Of a stretch of DNA of 64,000 nt, positions 55,930-64,000 are shown piece after piece. Location: assembly GCA_038277395.1 (NCBI GenBank), contig CM076192.1, positions 126,491,470 to 126,555,469 of the forward strand, read 5' to 3'. The stretch comes from Dryocosmus kuriphilus. Its lineage: Eukaryota > Arthropoda > Insecta > Hymenoptera > Cynipidae. The first letter of the stretch is position 1. Every line of letters begins with the position of its first letter. The notes below the pieces were generated by a model. That model worked only from the letters and a program-made list of their open reading frames with translations, had not been told where the DNA came from and made no database searches. Made by a program: the position numbers and the translations under genes.

Positions 55930-56400
55930 TATTAATGAATTTTTGTTATATCATTCATTTATTTAAAATTTGTTATTAATTTTATAGATTCTTTAAGATT
56001 AGAGTTTTTAAAATTATTAAAAAAATTATTAGTATATATTCAAATTAGAAAAGAACAAAATAAAGTAGCTGATAAATGTGTTTTACAACTCTTTATTGAT
56101 GCAATTAAACTTTTCGCGAAAGAATTATTATTAATTAAAAACATAAATTATATATTTTGTACTTTTCTGTCCAATTTGTAGAATTATATTAATATTAATA
56201 ATATGACTAATCATACCTATTTTAATTCATTATACGTAAATTTATATTTATTATTATTATTATGCTCTTTAAGATTAGGGGTAAATATAATAATAATTAG
56301 AGGGTGATCATCTAATTCAACGCCTTCTATACTCGGAGCAATTCCTTCAATTGCTCAAACTGTTTCATATGAAGTTAGATTAATATTAATTTCAATTATA
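55930..56400 (+). pseudogene. nuclear copy of mitochondrial ND1 (NUMT)
   Basis: Read with the invertebrate mitochondrial code, the DNA gives the ND1 blocks YIQIRK...NKV (about 56032-56070) and DAIKLFAKE (about 56098-56125). Near the right end are GWSSNSTPSMLGAIPSIAQT and VSYEV, where W is TGA and S is AGA. ND1 is a membrane subunit of respiratory complex I. Frameshifts and missing residues show it is a dead nuclear copy of a mitochondrial fragment. It stops abruptly at about 56400, where a DIRS-like element starts. The left border is approximate. Confidence 0.85.
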
Positions 56401-56451
56401 CTTCCCGCCTCGTTTCTCGAGACTACTGTGTAGTACGGCTACTTTCCGCTA

Positions 56452-56770
56452 GTGGTCACAATCTTTAGAGCCGAAAATTCCTCGGAGCGCCCTTACTATG
56501 TTCGCCTCGCTGAACCTCATTCATTAGCCACACGCAAATCGTTTCTTAACCTTATTGATCGACTTAAGGTGTTGAAAATGGGAAAATCGAAAAAACGTAA
56601 TCGCTGTTCCCATACGGAAGAAGAAATTCGCGAATTGGAATGAGATTTACAACATGTAAAAAGAAAAATGAATCTTAGACACAAACGCTCCAAAATTCCA
56701 GTACGACTTCTCGAAGTACTCACAAAGTACATCAAGGGATTGTCGGTCCGCTTCACGAAAAAGCTCATAT
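56452..56770 (+). pseudogene. DIRS-like 5' coding remnant
   Basis: A basic stretch (MGKSKKRNRCSHTEEEIREL, a TGA at 56641-56643, then QHVKRKMNLRHKRSK) precedes the main gag frame. It probably belongs to the same gag-like gene; multiple stops follow. Confidence 0.5.
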
Positions 56771-56993
56771 GAGCTTGAAGATTTGAATCAGCTTTCTTCA
56801 GCTTCCGAAAACGATAAGTCTTCCTTTAAAACATACACGGCTAGGCTCATTCACAAGGTGAGAGAATGCCGATATCACATAGGCGACAAAGGCTCATTCA
56901 TAAGATGAGAGAAGCCGATCTAATAATGGATAAGCTTGTATAAAGGTACAAAAGTAATCCCTTTCCTTTTTTATTGAAGTCTCAAACATTAGT

Positions 56994-57941
56994 GTGAGAG
57001 ACAAAAGTGGAGGCTTAGATGAACACAAGTCGCACGAGAGAGAGAAAGAAAAAATGGCGGAAAAAGATGGCGAAACGTCGAAGATCGACGAAAAGAAATT
57101 TTGGCTTACTGTGGGCTTAAAAGCTCAGGTTAAAGAAGAACTTCTAAAGAAATATTCCAGAAAAGGGAATATTTTATTGGATCCCCCAGAAGTCAATCCT
57201 GTAATGCTGCTCTCAATGAGCGAACAAACCATAAAAAGGAATGAACATTTCAAGGACACACAACGTCTCGCAGGCTCAGCTCTTTCAGCTATAGGATCAG
57301 CAATGAATTTGCTTTTAGAAAATAGTGAAGAGCAGTTGAACGTGATGAAACTGTTAGAACTGTTATCAAATGCATGCCAACTAATAACATATCTTCATTA
57401 TACTGAAACGGTAGCAAGACGGGCTTTTATCGCACCCGGATTTAGTAAGTCCGTGAAATCTATTTTAGATGAAACAGATGGAGACAATTTTCTGTTTGGC
57501 GATAACATAACAGAAAAGATCAACGAAGCGAGTTCGTTAGAAAAACTGATGAAAACTATTAAGCCATCAACAGTGCCCAAAAGGCCTTACAACAAAAACG
57601 CCAGTTCCCTAAACTTGAAGAGCTCGTCAACGAAAGATCACGGGTCATCGTGGATGAGCAACAATCAAAAATATCGGACGACACATCCACACACTCGCAA
57701 GTCTTACCAGCCGCATCACCAAATCTCGAGGACAACATCAGAATCAGACATCAGAGAAATACCGACCGTCGGCTCTAACACATCGGAAATAGAGGTTCGT
57801 TCAGCTGGTAGATTAAAATACTTTGTTAAGGCTTGGAAAAAGATTACTAAGGATAAATTTGTCCTTCAGTGCGTTAAATGTTATAAAATTCCATTTATGC
57901 GCAAACCTCGACAAATATATCCGCCTACACCTCAAAATTGA
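56994..57941 (+). CDS. DIRS-like gag protein
   Basis: An open frame of 315 codons. The N-terminus is highly charged (HEREKEKMAEKDGE). The middle is helical (KRNEHFKDTQRLAGSALSAI, LELLSNACQLITYLHY) and resembles the gag-like region of DIRS elements, with ARRAFIAPGFSKSVKSIL. The C-terminal part is rich in Ser, Thr, Lys and His (SSLNLKSSSTKDHGSS). There is no zinc knuckle. It would form the particle that packages the RNA. The first ATG may not be the true start, as related sequence lies upstream. Confidence 0.65.
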   Translation: MRDKSGGLDEHKSHEREKEKMAEKDGETSKIDEKKFWLTVGLKAQVKEELLKKYSRKGNILLDPPEVNPVMLLSMSEQTIKRNEHFKDTQRLAGSALSAIGSAMNLLLENSEEQLNVMKLLELLSNACQLITYLHYTETVARRAFIAPGFSKSVKSILDETDGDNFLFGDNITEKINEASSLEKLMKTIKPSTVPKRPYNKNASSLNLKSSSTKDHGSSWMSNNQKYRTTHPHTRKSYQPHHQISRTTSESDIREIPTVGSNTSEIEVRSAGRLKYFVKAWKKITKDKFVLQCVKCYKIPFMRKPRQIYPPTPQN

Positions 57942-58026
57942 ACATACGATGAGATATTTGCCTTGAAGGCAGAAACAAATCAGTTACTCGAAATGAAAGT
58001 GATAACTCGTTGCATTTCAAAAAAGG

Positions 58027-59036
58027 GAGACTTTTATCACCTTCTTTCTTGTCAATAGACCAAATGGATCGAAAAGATTCATTTTCAATTTAAAAGAGCT
58101 AAATGAATTTATAGAGGTGCCTTATTTTAAGATCGAGGACCTCCGAACAGCTTCAGAATTAGTGACAAAAAACTGTTTCATGAGTCACATAGATTTAAAG
58201 AATGCTTATTTTCTGGTGCCAATCGACGAAAAATATAGAAAGTTTTTGCGATCTTCTTTTGAAGGAATTCTTTATAAATTTAATTGCCTACCATTTGGTC
58301 TCAATATCAGTCCTTACGTTTTTACAAAAATAATGAAAACTGTAGCCAGTTTCTTAAGAAACAAAGGTCTGATATCAATAGCCTACTTAGATGATTTTTT
58401 GCTTATGTGTAGAACCTTTCATGCTTATTTAGAAAATATTTAGATGTCGATCACGTTACTATAATCCCTGGGATTTATAATAAATTACGAGAAAAGTAAT
58501 TTAAATACAAGCATGATTTCTGAGTTTTTAGGATTCTATATAAATTCGAAAACAATGACTGTAGGGTTACCATCACAAAAACGGGAAACTTTATTATCAT
58601 TAACGAATTATTTTTTGAGAAAAAAGCAGTGTACTATACGAGGGTTTGCTCAATTAACAGGAAATTTAGTATTGAGTTGTGCAGCTGCACCTTACGGAAT
58701 GGGGTATACGAAAAGTTTAGAAAGAGCTAAGTATCAAGCTCTGATATTGGCTAATGGAAACTTTGACGAAAAAATTTACCTTCAGCAGAAAGCCCTATAA
58801 GAAGATTTTCATTTCAGAAAGAGATTCTTTCCGATGCTTCCACTTCAAGCTGGGGTGCACTTTATAAGGTCGTATCAGCTCACGGATTTTGGAATACAGA
58901 GGAGCAAAAGTTACATATCAATTCTCTGGAACTTATGGCAGCCTTTTGGGCTCTTAAAACTTTTGCATCACAATCTTTCGATTGTGAAATCTTCTTACGT
59001 TTTAAATTACAATTTTAAATTACTTAATCCGCTCTC
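58027..59036 (+). pseudogene. DIRS-like RT-RNase H, broken
   Basis: RT blocks: RFIFNLKELNEFIEVPYFK, HIDLKNAYFLVPIDE, FNCLPFGLNISPYVFTKIMK and the catalytic AYLDDFLLM, all wording characteristic of DIRS elements. There is a TAG at 58441-58443, then EFLGFYINSKTM and IRGFAQLTGNLV, with a stop at 58800. RNase H follows in another frame: LSDASTSSWGALY and HINSLELMAAFWALK, holding the catalytic Asp and Glu. Homology ends soon after. Confidence 0.85.
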
Positions 59037-59049
59037 TGATATATAAAAA

Positions 59050-59300
59050 CTACCTAAAAGTTTAATCAAGAAACACGATTGTGTAACATATTTTTAACAA
59101 TATTGAAATATCATGAGGCCGTGTTGTGAAACTTCTAATTAAGCAACTTCACCTCCAACAATGTCACGTACTTACAAGTCCTTCCTTCATAAAAGAAAAA
59201 TAATTATTATTAACACAATCTGTTTACCTTTCATTATTCACGTGGTTTCGGCGGGATTAAGAATAACTAAACAAAAATGGCGAAAAGAATAATGTAAACT
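59050..59300 (-). repeat. dispersed repeat, inverted partner of 36080-36340
   Basis: Shares reversed wording with 36080-36340 (for example ACGATTGTGTAACAT and ATTATTCACGTGGTT). Confidence 0.65.
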
Positions 59301-59739
59301 GTTAGAGATTTCTTGCTGAAATTTCTGAAAAATAAATTGAAAGTTTTTAACAGAAACACAAATGTCGTAAATATCACCAACTTTTATAATCTAAATTTAG
59401 CAAGTACTGAAAATTCAATGTCAATTTTTTTTTCAAATTTGAATAACACTTGTTATGGAATATTCAATTCCTATTTTAAAAATTCAAAGCAGCGCCCTGA
59501 GTTTAGCGCTGCCTCCACTTTTTACAATTTTTGTTATATCTTTTCTTTATTAAAATGTTTATATATTCACTATCTTACCTTTTTTTCCAATTTTACAAAA
59601 ACGAACATTATAAGTATTTTTTCTTTTCAATGAAAGACGCGCTTTTTTTAAAATTCCTTCACAAAGAAATTTATTTTCTCTGAAAATGATTAACTATATA
59701 AATTTATGCAAATTTGGAACTAAAAAAATAATGAAAGAA
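59301..59739. other. AT-rich spacer, no gene
   Basis: Asn/Phe-rich open frames only; nothing recognised. Confidence 0.5.
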
Positions 59740-60696
59740 TAAATACCGAAAACATAAATTAACGAAAAAGAAAATTGCCGAAAGAAAAAATTCACGAATT
59801 AAAAAACTTCCGAATTTTTAAATAGCGATAAAATTTTTAATTGTCGAAAAAGAAAAATCTTGAATTATACAAACACGAGCTAAAAAATATTCGAAATTAA
59901 AATTTAAAAAATTATAAAATTTGTGAATGATAGTGTAAACGAGTTATAAAATTAACGGACTATTACTTTATCCCAAATTCTTCAGTTCCCGAAAGTTAAT
60001 ACTGTCGTCATTCAAAATTGTCGAAGTTCAAAGTTATCGATATTTAAAGTTGACGAAAATAAATATTGAATTAAAAAATAAAAGATTTAATTATTGGACT
60101 AAAGAAGTATAACGAAAAAGCAAATGCAAAAATACAAATAATTGAAATGGAAAATTGCCGAAGATAAAAATTGACGAATTATAAAATTTCCGAAATTTAA
60201 AATAACGACAAAATTTGTAATTATCCAATAATAAATATCTCGAATTACGCAAATCACGAATTAGAAATGTCTGAAATTAATATTTACAGAATTATAAAAT
60301 TTCCGAATTATAATATTAACGAGTTATAAAATTAATCAATTATTAGTTTTCCCAAAACTCTTAGGTTCCCTAAATTTAAAATTGCTGAAACTTAAAATCG
60401 TCGAAATTTAAAATTGTCGATATTTAAAATTGACGAAAATAAGTACTGAAATAAAGAATAAAATACTTAACTATGGGACTAATAACACATTACGGAAAAA
60501 TAAATGCTGAAATAAAAATTAACGAAAAAGAATATTCCCGAAAATAAAAATGGACAAATTATAAAATTTTCGAATTACAATATTAACAAGTTATAAAATT
60601 AATCGTTTATTAATTTCCAAAAAATTCTTAAATTCCCTAAATTTAGAAATGCTGAAATTTAAGATCTTCGAAATTCAAAATTGTCGTTATTTAAGA
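59740..60696 (+). repeat. complex AT-rich satellite, period about 370 bp, left block
   Basis: The phrases GGACTAA...AACGAAAAA, CCGAAGATAAAAATTGACG, GAGTTATAAAATTAA and AAATTGTCGATATTTAAA recur in order, with GGACTAA at about 60103 and GGGACTAATAA at 60477. The array is interrupted by the CACTG element and resumes at 63820. Confidence 0.75.
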
Positions 60697-61276
60697 CACT
60701 GAACAACAAAATACGACCTATGTGGGGTTGGGATGACACATATCATTTCCATGGTAGTTTTCTGTGCTGAATCCAAATCTGACCTCCGTTTTTCTCCATC
60801 ATGTCAAGATTTTGAGATTTTGTGAGTCACAAATTTTTTCAAAAAATCACAAATCGTGTGATAAAAGGGTGAAAAAAATTTTTTCCGCACAAAGCGAGAC
60901 ATGATTTCGATGTATTTTTGAACGCAAAATCCACTGGTTTTTTTTGTTTTTTCGATATCTCATATAGTTCTTGAGATAATTTTAAAAAAACAAAAAAAAA
61001 AAAACACGAAAAAAATGTTTTTACGAAAATCCTTATATTTAAGTGAATAAATTTTATTTTTTAGTCGCTCTGGTGTCATTCTCTTCGCTTATTGATGCAG
61101 AAAAAATTTTGAAAAAGTTTACGGTTCCTGCTGTAACGGTTCAAAAGATACAAGGCAGAGAACTTGTCTCTTTCTAAAGAGTTGCCAATTTGACGGTTTA
61201 CAAGTACTCGAGGCGAATCATTGTACTTTTTCTAATATCTCATTGCATTAATATCTTTAATATTTGCAATAAACAA
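60697..61276. repeat. left TIR of CACTG element
   Basis: About 580 bp, inverted copy of 63243-63816. It includes GACCTATGTGGGGTTGGGAT, a poly(A)-rich internal stretch and GGCAGAGAACTTGTCTC; near-identical over most of its length. Confidence 0.88.
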
Positions 61277-61328
61277 ATAATAATAATTCAATGATTTAAA
61301 AAATATATTTATAAGCTGCTACTACTCC

Positions 61329-62969
61329 CTAGAAACTTTTTCTTTTGCATGCTCGACGGTGATGAGCATTTGGTTCATCAGTCATGAGCCTCCAGCAGTA
61401 GTCTGCTAAAGCGTTCACACTCCACTTTCCTTGGTATCTGTTTTCGATTTCAGCGATGTCTTGATGAAACCGTTCCCCGTGTTCATCACTGACTGCCCCT
61501 AAATTCTCTGGGAAGAAGTCCAAGTGCGAGTGAAGAATGTGAATCTTTAGTGACATGTTCACTTTCAATTCCTTGAAGTTCTGCAGCATAGTGTTTATCA
61601 GGTGTTTGTACTTTCTGGATTTTGTGTTCCCCAAGAAATTGTTTATGACAGATTTTACTGACAACCAAGTTTTTCTCTCAAGGTCAGTCAAGGTTGTTTC
61701 GAAATCACAATCCAACATTAGTTGTCGGATTTGGGGTCCCTGAAAAACTCCTTCCTTGATTTTAGCTTCACTAAGCTTAGGGAATTTTCTTTTCAAGAAA
61801 CGATGACCTTCCCCATTTTTATCCATTGTTTTGATAAAGTTTTTTACGATGCCGAGCTTTAAATGTAATGGTGGTAGTAATATTTTTTCACGATCAACCA
61901 ATAGTTTTTGAGCAACGTTCATTTTTCCTGGTTCTAACGTCTTTCTGGTTGGCCAAACTTTAACATTATAATGTTAGTCTCGTGCTCTGCTGTCCCAGGT
62001 GCATAGAAAGCAACAAAATTTTGTGTAGCCAGATTGCAATCCGAGAAGAATACCTATTACTTTGAAATCACCACAGATAGACCACTGATGTGATTTGTAA
62101 TTTATTTTTTCAAGTAATAATTGCATAACAGCATAGCACTCTTTCATATTGGTGGCATGAGCGATGGGTATTGATGGATATTCATTTCCATTATGCAAGA
62201 GAATACCTTTCGAACTGTGTTCATTTGCATCAATGAATAAGCACCAATTCTCTGGCTGGTGTTCATGACCAAGGTTCTTAATAAGACTATCTACATCGGT
62301 ACAATAGATGAGAGTATCTCGACTGGAAAAAAATATATTAAAATTTTTATTTCGATTTCTGTAAGTTATTTTTACATCTTTTTTTAATAAATTTTTTTCT
62401 TTGAGCCTGGAGCCTAAGATTTCAGCTTGATTTTTAGATAAATTTAGGTCCCTTATCAAATCATTTAATTCTTTCTGGTCGAATAATTCTGTCAAGTTGC
62501 TGGTCGATTTACATTTTACGATTTGATTTTCATCAGCATTGATTTCTTCTGCTTTTTGGTTTACAGAATTGCCTGGTAAAGAATCGTTATAGTCATAAGC
62601 AGCTTTTGTCACGGAAGGAATATTAGGGTAAATAGTGCTGTTCTTGCATTGTGATGAGTAGCCTTTTACTTCTGTTAAACAAAAATAACAATCATCGATA
62701 TGGTTTTGAGGTTCTCTCCAAAAAGTAGGAAAAGTGAATTTAAAAAGTCGATCAATGTCTCCTCGTTGTACTAACCATAATTTATTAGCACAAGTTTTAC
62801 AGCAGCTGTTGGGTATCCAACTTTTTTCTCCATTATCGGGCTTAATCTGAAAATATATTTCGTAGCCTTCTCGCATTGTAGGAGAAATGTTTTGTCTCAT
62901 TTTAGGTGGGATGAAAATACCGCAAACGTAGCAAAAGCTATCGGGATGATTTCTGCAGCTGTTCTGCAT
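61329..62969 (-). pseudogene. transposon protein, probable transposase, one nonsense codon
   Basis: The ATG at 62969 opens a frame that is interrupted only by TAA at 61974-61976 (SRARD, stop, HYNVKVW) and then continues in frame to 61329, about 546 codons. The N-terminus has Cys/His pairs suggestive of zinc binding (CRNHPDSFCYVCG, CCKTC, CYFC). The middle has WCLFIDANEHSSKGILLHNG and SICGDFKVIGILLGLQSGY, then CCFLC. The end has FFPENLGAVSDEHGERFHQD and YQGKWSVNALADYCW. I know this protein type only as an uncharacterised TE-associated family in arthropods and Hydra. Asp, Asp and Glu in these blocks may be an RNase-H-like catalytic triad (inference). Confidence 0.75.
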
Positions 62970-63242
62970 TTTGCAATCGTTGCAAACTGAGATCTGGATA
63001 AAAGTTTAGCGCAAATATATTGGAATTAAATAGAAATAGTTCAAGTTCTATAGCAGGTACAATGGTAGCATACGCTGTGACTCCACAGAGGGCTAGCATC
63101 AAATGAAGATCGGATAGCGCGGAGCACGAATAGCGCGATATGAACAAGAGTAGTATGATAATGGAGGGGAGAGAGAAGTGGAGGGGAGACGCGCATGTGC
63201 CATGAACAGTTTTCTTCCAAACGAAGCTCTGTGAATATTGTG

Positions 63243-63816
63243 AATATAGCAAATATTAAAGATATTAATGCAATGAGATATTAGAAACAGTACAATGATT
63301 CGCCTCGACTACTTGTAAACCGTCAAATTGGCAACTCTTTAGAAAGAGACAAGTTCTCTGCCTTGTATCTTTCGAACCGTTACAGCTGAAACTGTAAACT
63401 GTTTCGCAATTTTTTGTACATCAATAAGCGAAGAGAATGACACCAGACTGACTAAAAAATATAATCTATTCACTTAAATATAAAGATTTTCGTAAAACCA
63501 TTTTTTTTCGTGTTTTTTTTTTTTTTTTTTTAAATTATCTCAAAAACTATATGAGATATCGAAAAAACAAAAAAACCAGTGGATTCTGCGTTCAAAAATA
63601 CATCGAAGTCATGTTTCGCTTTGTGCGGAAAAAATTTTTTTCACCCTTTTATCACACGATTTGTGATTTTTTGAAAAAAATTTTAACTCACAAAATCTCA
63701 AAAACTTGACGTGATGGAGAAAAACGGAGGTCAGATTTGGATTCTGCACAGAAAACTACCATGGAAATGATATGTCTCATCCCAACCCCACATAGGTCAT
63801 ATTTTGTTGTTCAGTG
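63243..63816. repeat. right TIR of CACTG element
   Basis: Inverted copy of 60697-61276. The gene's 5' flank lies between it and the ATG at 62969. Confidence 0.88.
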
Positions 63817-63819
63817 AAA

Positions 63820-64000
63820 TTGACGAAAGTATATATTGAAATAAAAAATCAAGCATTTGATTATGGGACTAATAATGAATAACGAGAAAATAAATGCAAA
63901 AATAAAAATTAACGAAAAAGAATATTACCGTAAATAAAATTGGGCGAATTATAAAATTTACGAAATTTAAAATAAGGACAAAATTTTAAATTATGAACTT
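63820..64000 (+). repeat. complex AT-rich satellite, right block
   Basis: Continuation of the satellite at 59740-60696 (GGGACTAATAATGAAT at about 63864), running off the window. Confidence 0.75.

Larger units (their letters stand above)
56401..59036 (+). mobile_element. DIRS-like retrotransposon, 3'-truncated
   Basis: A gag-like ORF (56452-57941, interrupted) is followed by an RT-RNase H region with DIRS-type wording and no LTRs. The tyrosine recombinase that should follow is absent; coding homology ends near 59036. The 5' end abuts the ND1 NUMT exactly where mitochondrial homology stops. Confidence 0.85.
60697..63816. mobile_element. 3,120-bp CACTG-ended DNA transposon
   Basis: The termini CACTGAACAACAAAATA and their reverse are flanked by AGA (60694-60696) and AAA (63817-63819). 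Removing the element and one triplet restores the satellite phrase ATTTAAAATTGACG, so the target duplication is 3 bp. CACTR ends plus a 2-3 bp duplication are the hallmark of the CACTA/CMC assemblage. TIRs are about 575 bp. One minus-strand gene fills the interior. Confidence 0.88.

Noticed and set aside
62938..63252. Hydrophobic 104-codon minus-strand frame upstream of the CACTG-element gene
   Set aside because: It overlaps the right TIR border and the gene start in another frame; probably 5' flank.

Overview
This is an AT-rich eukaryotic nuclear window built almost entirely of transposable elements (TEs), repeats and their relics. The TE mix is Jockey-like and CR1-like LINEs, Penelope-like, DIRS-like, Tc1/mariner-type, Helitron and CACTG-ended elements. 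A nuclear copy of mitochondrial ND1 needs the invertebrate mitochondrial code (TGA = Trp, AGA = Ser). Together these point to an arthropod, most likely an insect and possibly a hymenopteran; this is inference. No bacterial operons, ribosome binding sites or CRISPR arrays are present.

Layout. 0-4 kb: a nearly intact Jockey-like LINE killed by one nonsense codon in each ORF, then a 145-bp tandem repeat. 4.6-8.9 kb: a decayed CR1-like LINE split by a 1.06-kb TIR element. 8.9-13.05 kb: two Penelope-like copies head to head as a giant imperfect palindrome, with hammerhead-ribozyme-like motifs in the pseudo-LTRs. 13-26.4 kb: low-copy AT-rich DNA with a probable split host gene on the minus strand (exons at 20.6 and 14.5 kb), tRNA-derived SINE-like elements, minisatellites, a GC-palindrome cluster and a tandem pair of small genes for secreted peptides. 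26.4-28.7 kb: a TIR DNA transposon with a 435-bp palindrome inside it. 30.6-35.8 kb: a 5.25-kb insertion, proved by an 'empty' paralogous site at 13.5 kb; it carries a full-length decayed CR1-like LINE and a palindromic pair of Penelope-type pseudo-LTRs. 36-41.8 kb: degenerate AT-rich repeats with a third Penelope relic. 43.3-45.3 kb: a Helitron helicase remnant head to head with a three-exon gene of unknown function, both inside a 58-bp inverted repeat. 45.5-48 kb: minisatellite and candidate solo LTR. 48-51.8 kb: a purine-rich LINE. 52.4-54.6 kb: a mariner-type element with roughly 350-bp TIRs. 54.9-55.8 kb: nested TIR elements. 55.9-56.4 kb: the ND1 NUMT. 56.4-59.04 kb: a DIRS-like retrotransposon lacking its recombinase. 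59.7-64 kb: a complex satellite interrupted by a 3,120-bp CACTG transposon with about 575-bp TIRs and one long ORF broken by one stop.

Most genes act only in copying their own elements and nearly all are broken. Candidates for real non-TE coding sequence are the split gene at 14.3-20.7 kb, the secreted-peptide pair at 25.4-26.4 kb and the three-exon gene at 44.2-44.9 kb. All family names come from motif recognition by eye; no database search was run.
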